DNA of 64,000 nucleotides from an uncultured Paracoccaceae bacterium (GTDB taxonomy: Bacteria; Pseudomonadota; Alphaproteobacteria; Rhodobacterales; Rhodobacteraceae). Below the pieces are notes generated by a model. It ran no database searches. It was not told where the DNA came from and worked only from the letters and a program-made list of their open reading frames with translations. A program made the translations under genes and the position numbers. The first letter of the stretch is position 1; each line of letters opens with the position of its first letter. The stretch is from positions 186,001-250,000 of the forward strand of contig CANNFR010000007.1 in NCBI GenBank assembly GCA_947503935.1. Direction: 5' to 3'. This document shows positions 63,769 to 64,000 of this stretch, piece by piece.

Positions 63769-64000
63769 ATGGCTGATGTGAACCGGGGCAACCGCCCCCT
63801 TTCGCCGCATCTTCAGATCTACCGGCCACAGCTAACCTCGATGACGTCGATTTTCACCCGGATCACCGGCAACGCGCTGATCGTCGGCACGCTGTTGATC
63901 GTCTGGTGGCTTCTGGCGGCGGCGACGGGCCCGGATTACTTCGAGACGGCCAATGCGGTTCTGACCTCGTGGTTCGGTGATCTGGTGATGTTCGGCTCGC
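63769..64000 (+). CDS. sdhC: Succinate dehydrogenase cytochrome b556 subunit, 5' part
   Basis: At least 77 residues; the gene runs off the right edge. M-A-D-V-N-R-G-N-R-P-L-S-P-H-L-Q-I-Y-R-P and S-I-F-H/T-R-I-T-G-N-A-L-like sequence are the SdhC signature, with a first membrane helix (T-L-L-I-V-W-W-L-L-A-A-A). It anchors complex II in the inner membrane and helps bind heme and quinone. AAAGGAG lies before the ATG. Confidence 0.93.
   Translation, partial: MADVNRGNRPLSPHLQIYRPQLTSMTSIFTRITGNALIVGTLLIVWWLLAAATGPDYFETANAVLTSWFGDLVMFGS

Noticed and set aside
1-64000. Mobile elements, CRISPR arrays, tRNA or rRNA genes
   Set aside because: I found no transposase or integrase reading frame, no direct-repeat and spacer array, and no cloverleaf or rRNA-like stretch in the gaps.

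Overview
The window is GC-rich and densely coded. It reads as chromosome of an aerobic anoxygenic phototrophic alphaproteobacterium of the Roseobacter/Rhodobacter group (Rhodobacterales). The evidence is a crtCDEF-bchCXYZ-pufQBALMC-dxs photosynthesis block with TGT-N12-ACA (PpsR/CrtJ-type) operators, the alphaproteobacterial DUF4170-waaA-lpxK lipid A set, three tandem peptide deformylases, mcl/mch-like genes of the ethylmalonyl-CoA pathway, a full CtrA-type TTAA-N7-TTAAC site and sdhC at the right edge. I see no transposase, integrase, rRNA, tRNA or CRISPR array.

Layout. 0.1-3.1 kb: an IalB-like secreted protein, then a minus-strand trio (Gfo/Idh/MocA dehydrogenase, CMP-sugar synthetase, SDR) for an acidic surface sugar. 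3.3-12.8 kb: rlmN, a frameshifted CDF metal transporter, a LOG-family hydrolase, a threonine dehydratase-like enzyme, a small unknown protein, dapD, ggt, alkB and mutY. 12.9-18.4 kb: a DciA-like protein, a DsbA-like thiol oxidoreductase, an unknown membrane protein, lpxK-waaA-DUF4170 and rluA.

18.5-34.4 kb is the photosynthesis block. crtC and crtD run left; crtE, crtF, bchC, bchX, a 61-codon ORF, bchY, a 30-codon micro-ORF, bchZ, pufQ, pufB, pufA, pufL, pufM, pufC and dxs run right. Three TGT-N12-ACA sites sit between crtD and crtE, and two lie in front of bchC. The genes make isoprenoid precursor (dxs), GGPP (crtE), the late spheroidene-branch carotenoid steps (crtC, D, F), the chlorin-to-bacteriochlorophyll steps (bchXYZ, bchC), and LH1 plus the reaction centre with its tetraheme cytochrome. 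pufX is absent. crtA/I/B, the other bch genes and puh are not in this window, so the photosynthesis cluster is incomplete or split here.

34.4-64 kb is mostly housekeeping: a YeaQ-like membrane protein, dapE, a frameshifted GNAT, rnr, a MltB-type transglycosylase, three def paralogues (one with degenerate metal and catalytic motifs), a PatB-type C-S lyase, an L,D-transpeptidase, a serine hydrolase, cobL, a glutathionyl-hydroquinone reductase, a receiver-only protein under a CtrA-type site, a second MltB-like protein, phyH-folC-accD, two adjacent CPBP proteases, ilvD, several Rhodobacterales-type unknowns, an mcl-nnrU-DUF1737-mch operon, DUF3140, ada, a PEP mutase/ICL-family enzyme and the 5' part of sdhC.

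The least explained signal is a family of short perfect hairpins with a constant TTC-TGC-GAA core (or its complement) and covarying arms. They occur as three clusters of three in intergenic regions near 3.1, 18.5 and 49.5 kb. Other points of note are the two small ORFs stitched by overlapping start and stop codons between bchX/bchY and bchY/bchZ, an apparent one-base lesion at the crtC start, and two other one-base frameshifts in GC-rich runs, which together raise the question of assembly indels.
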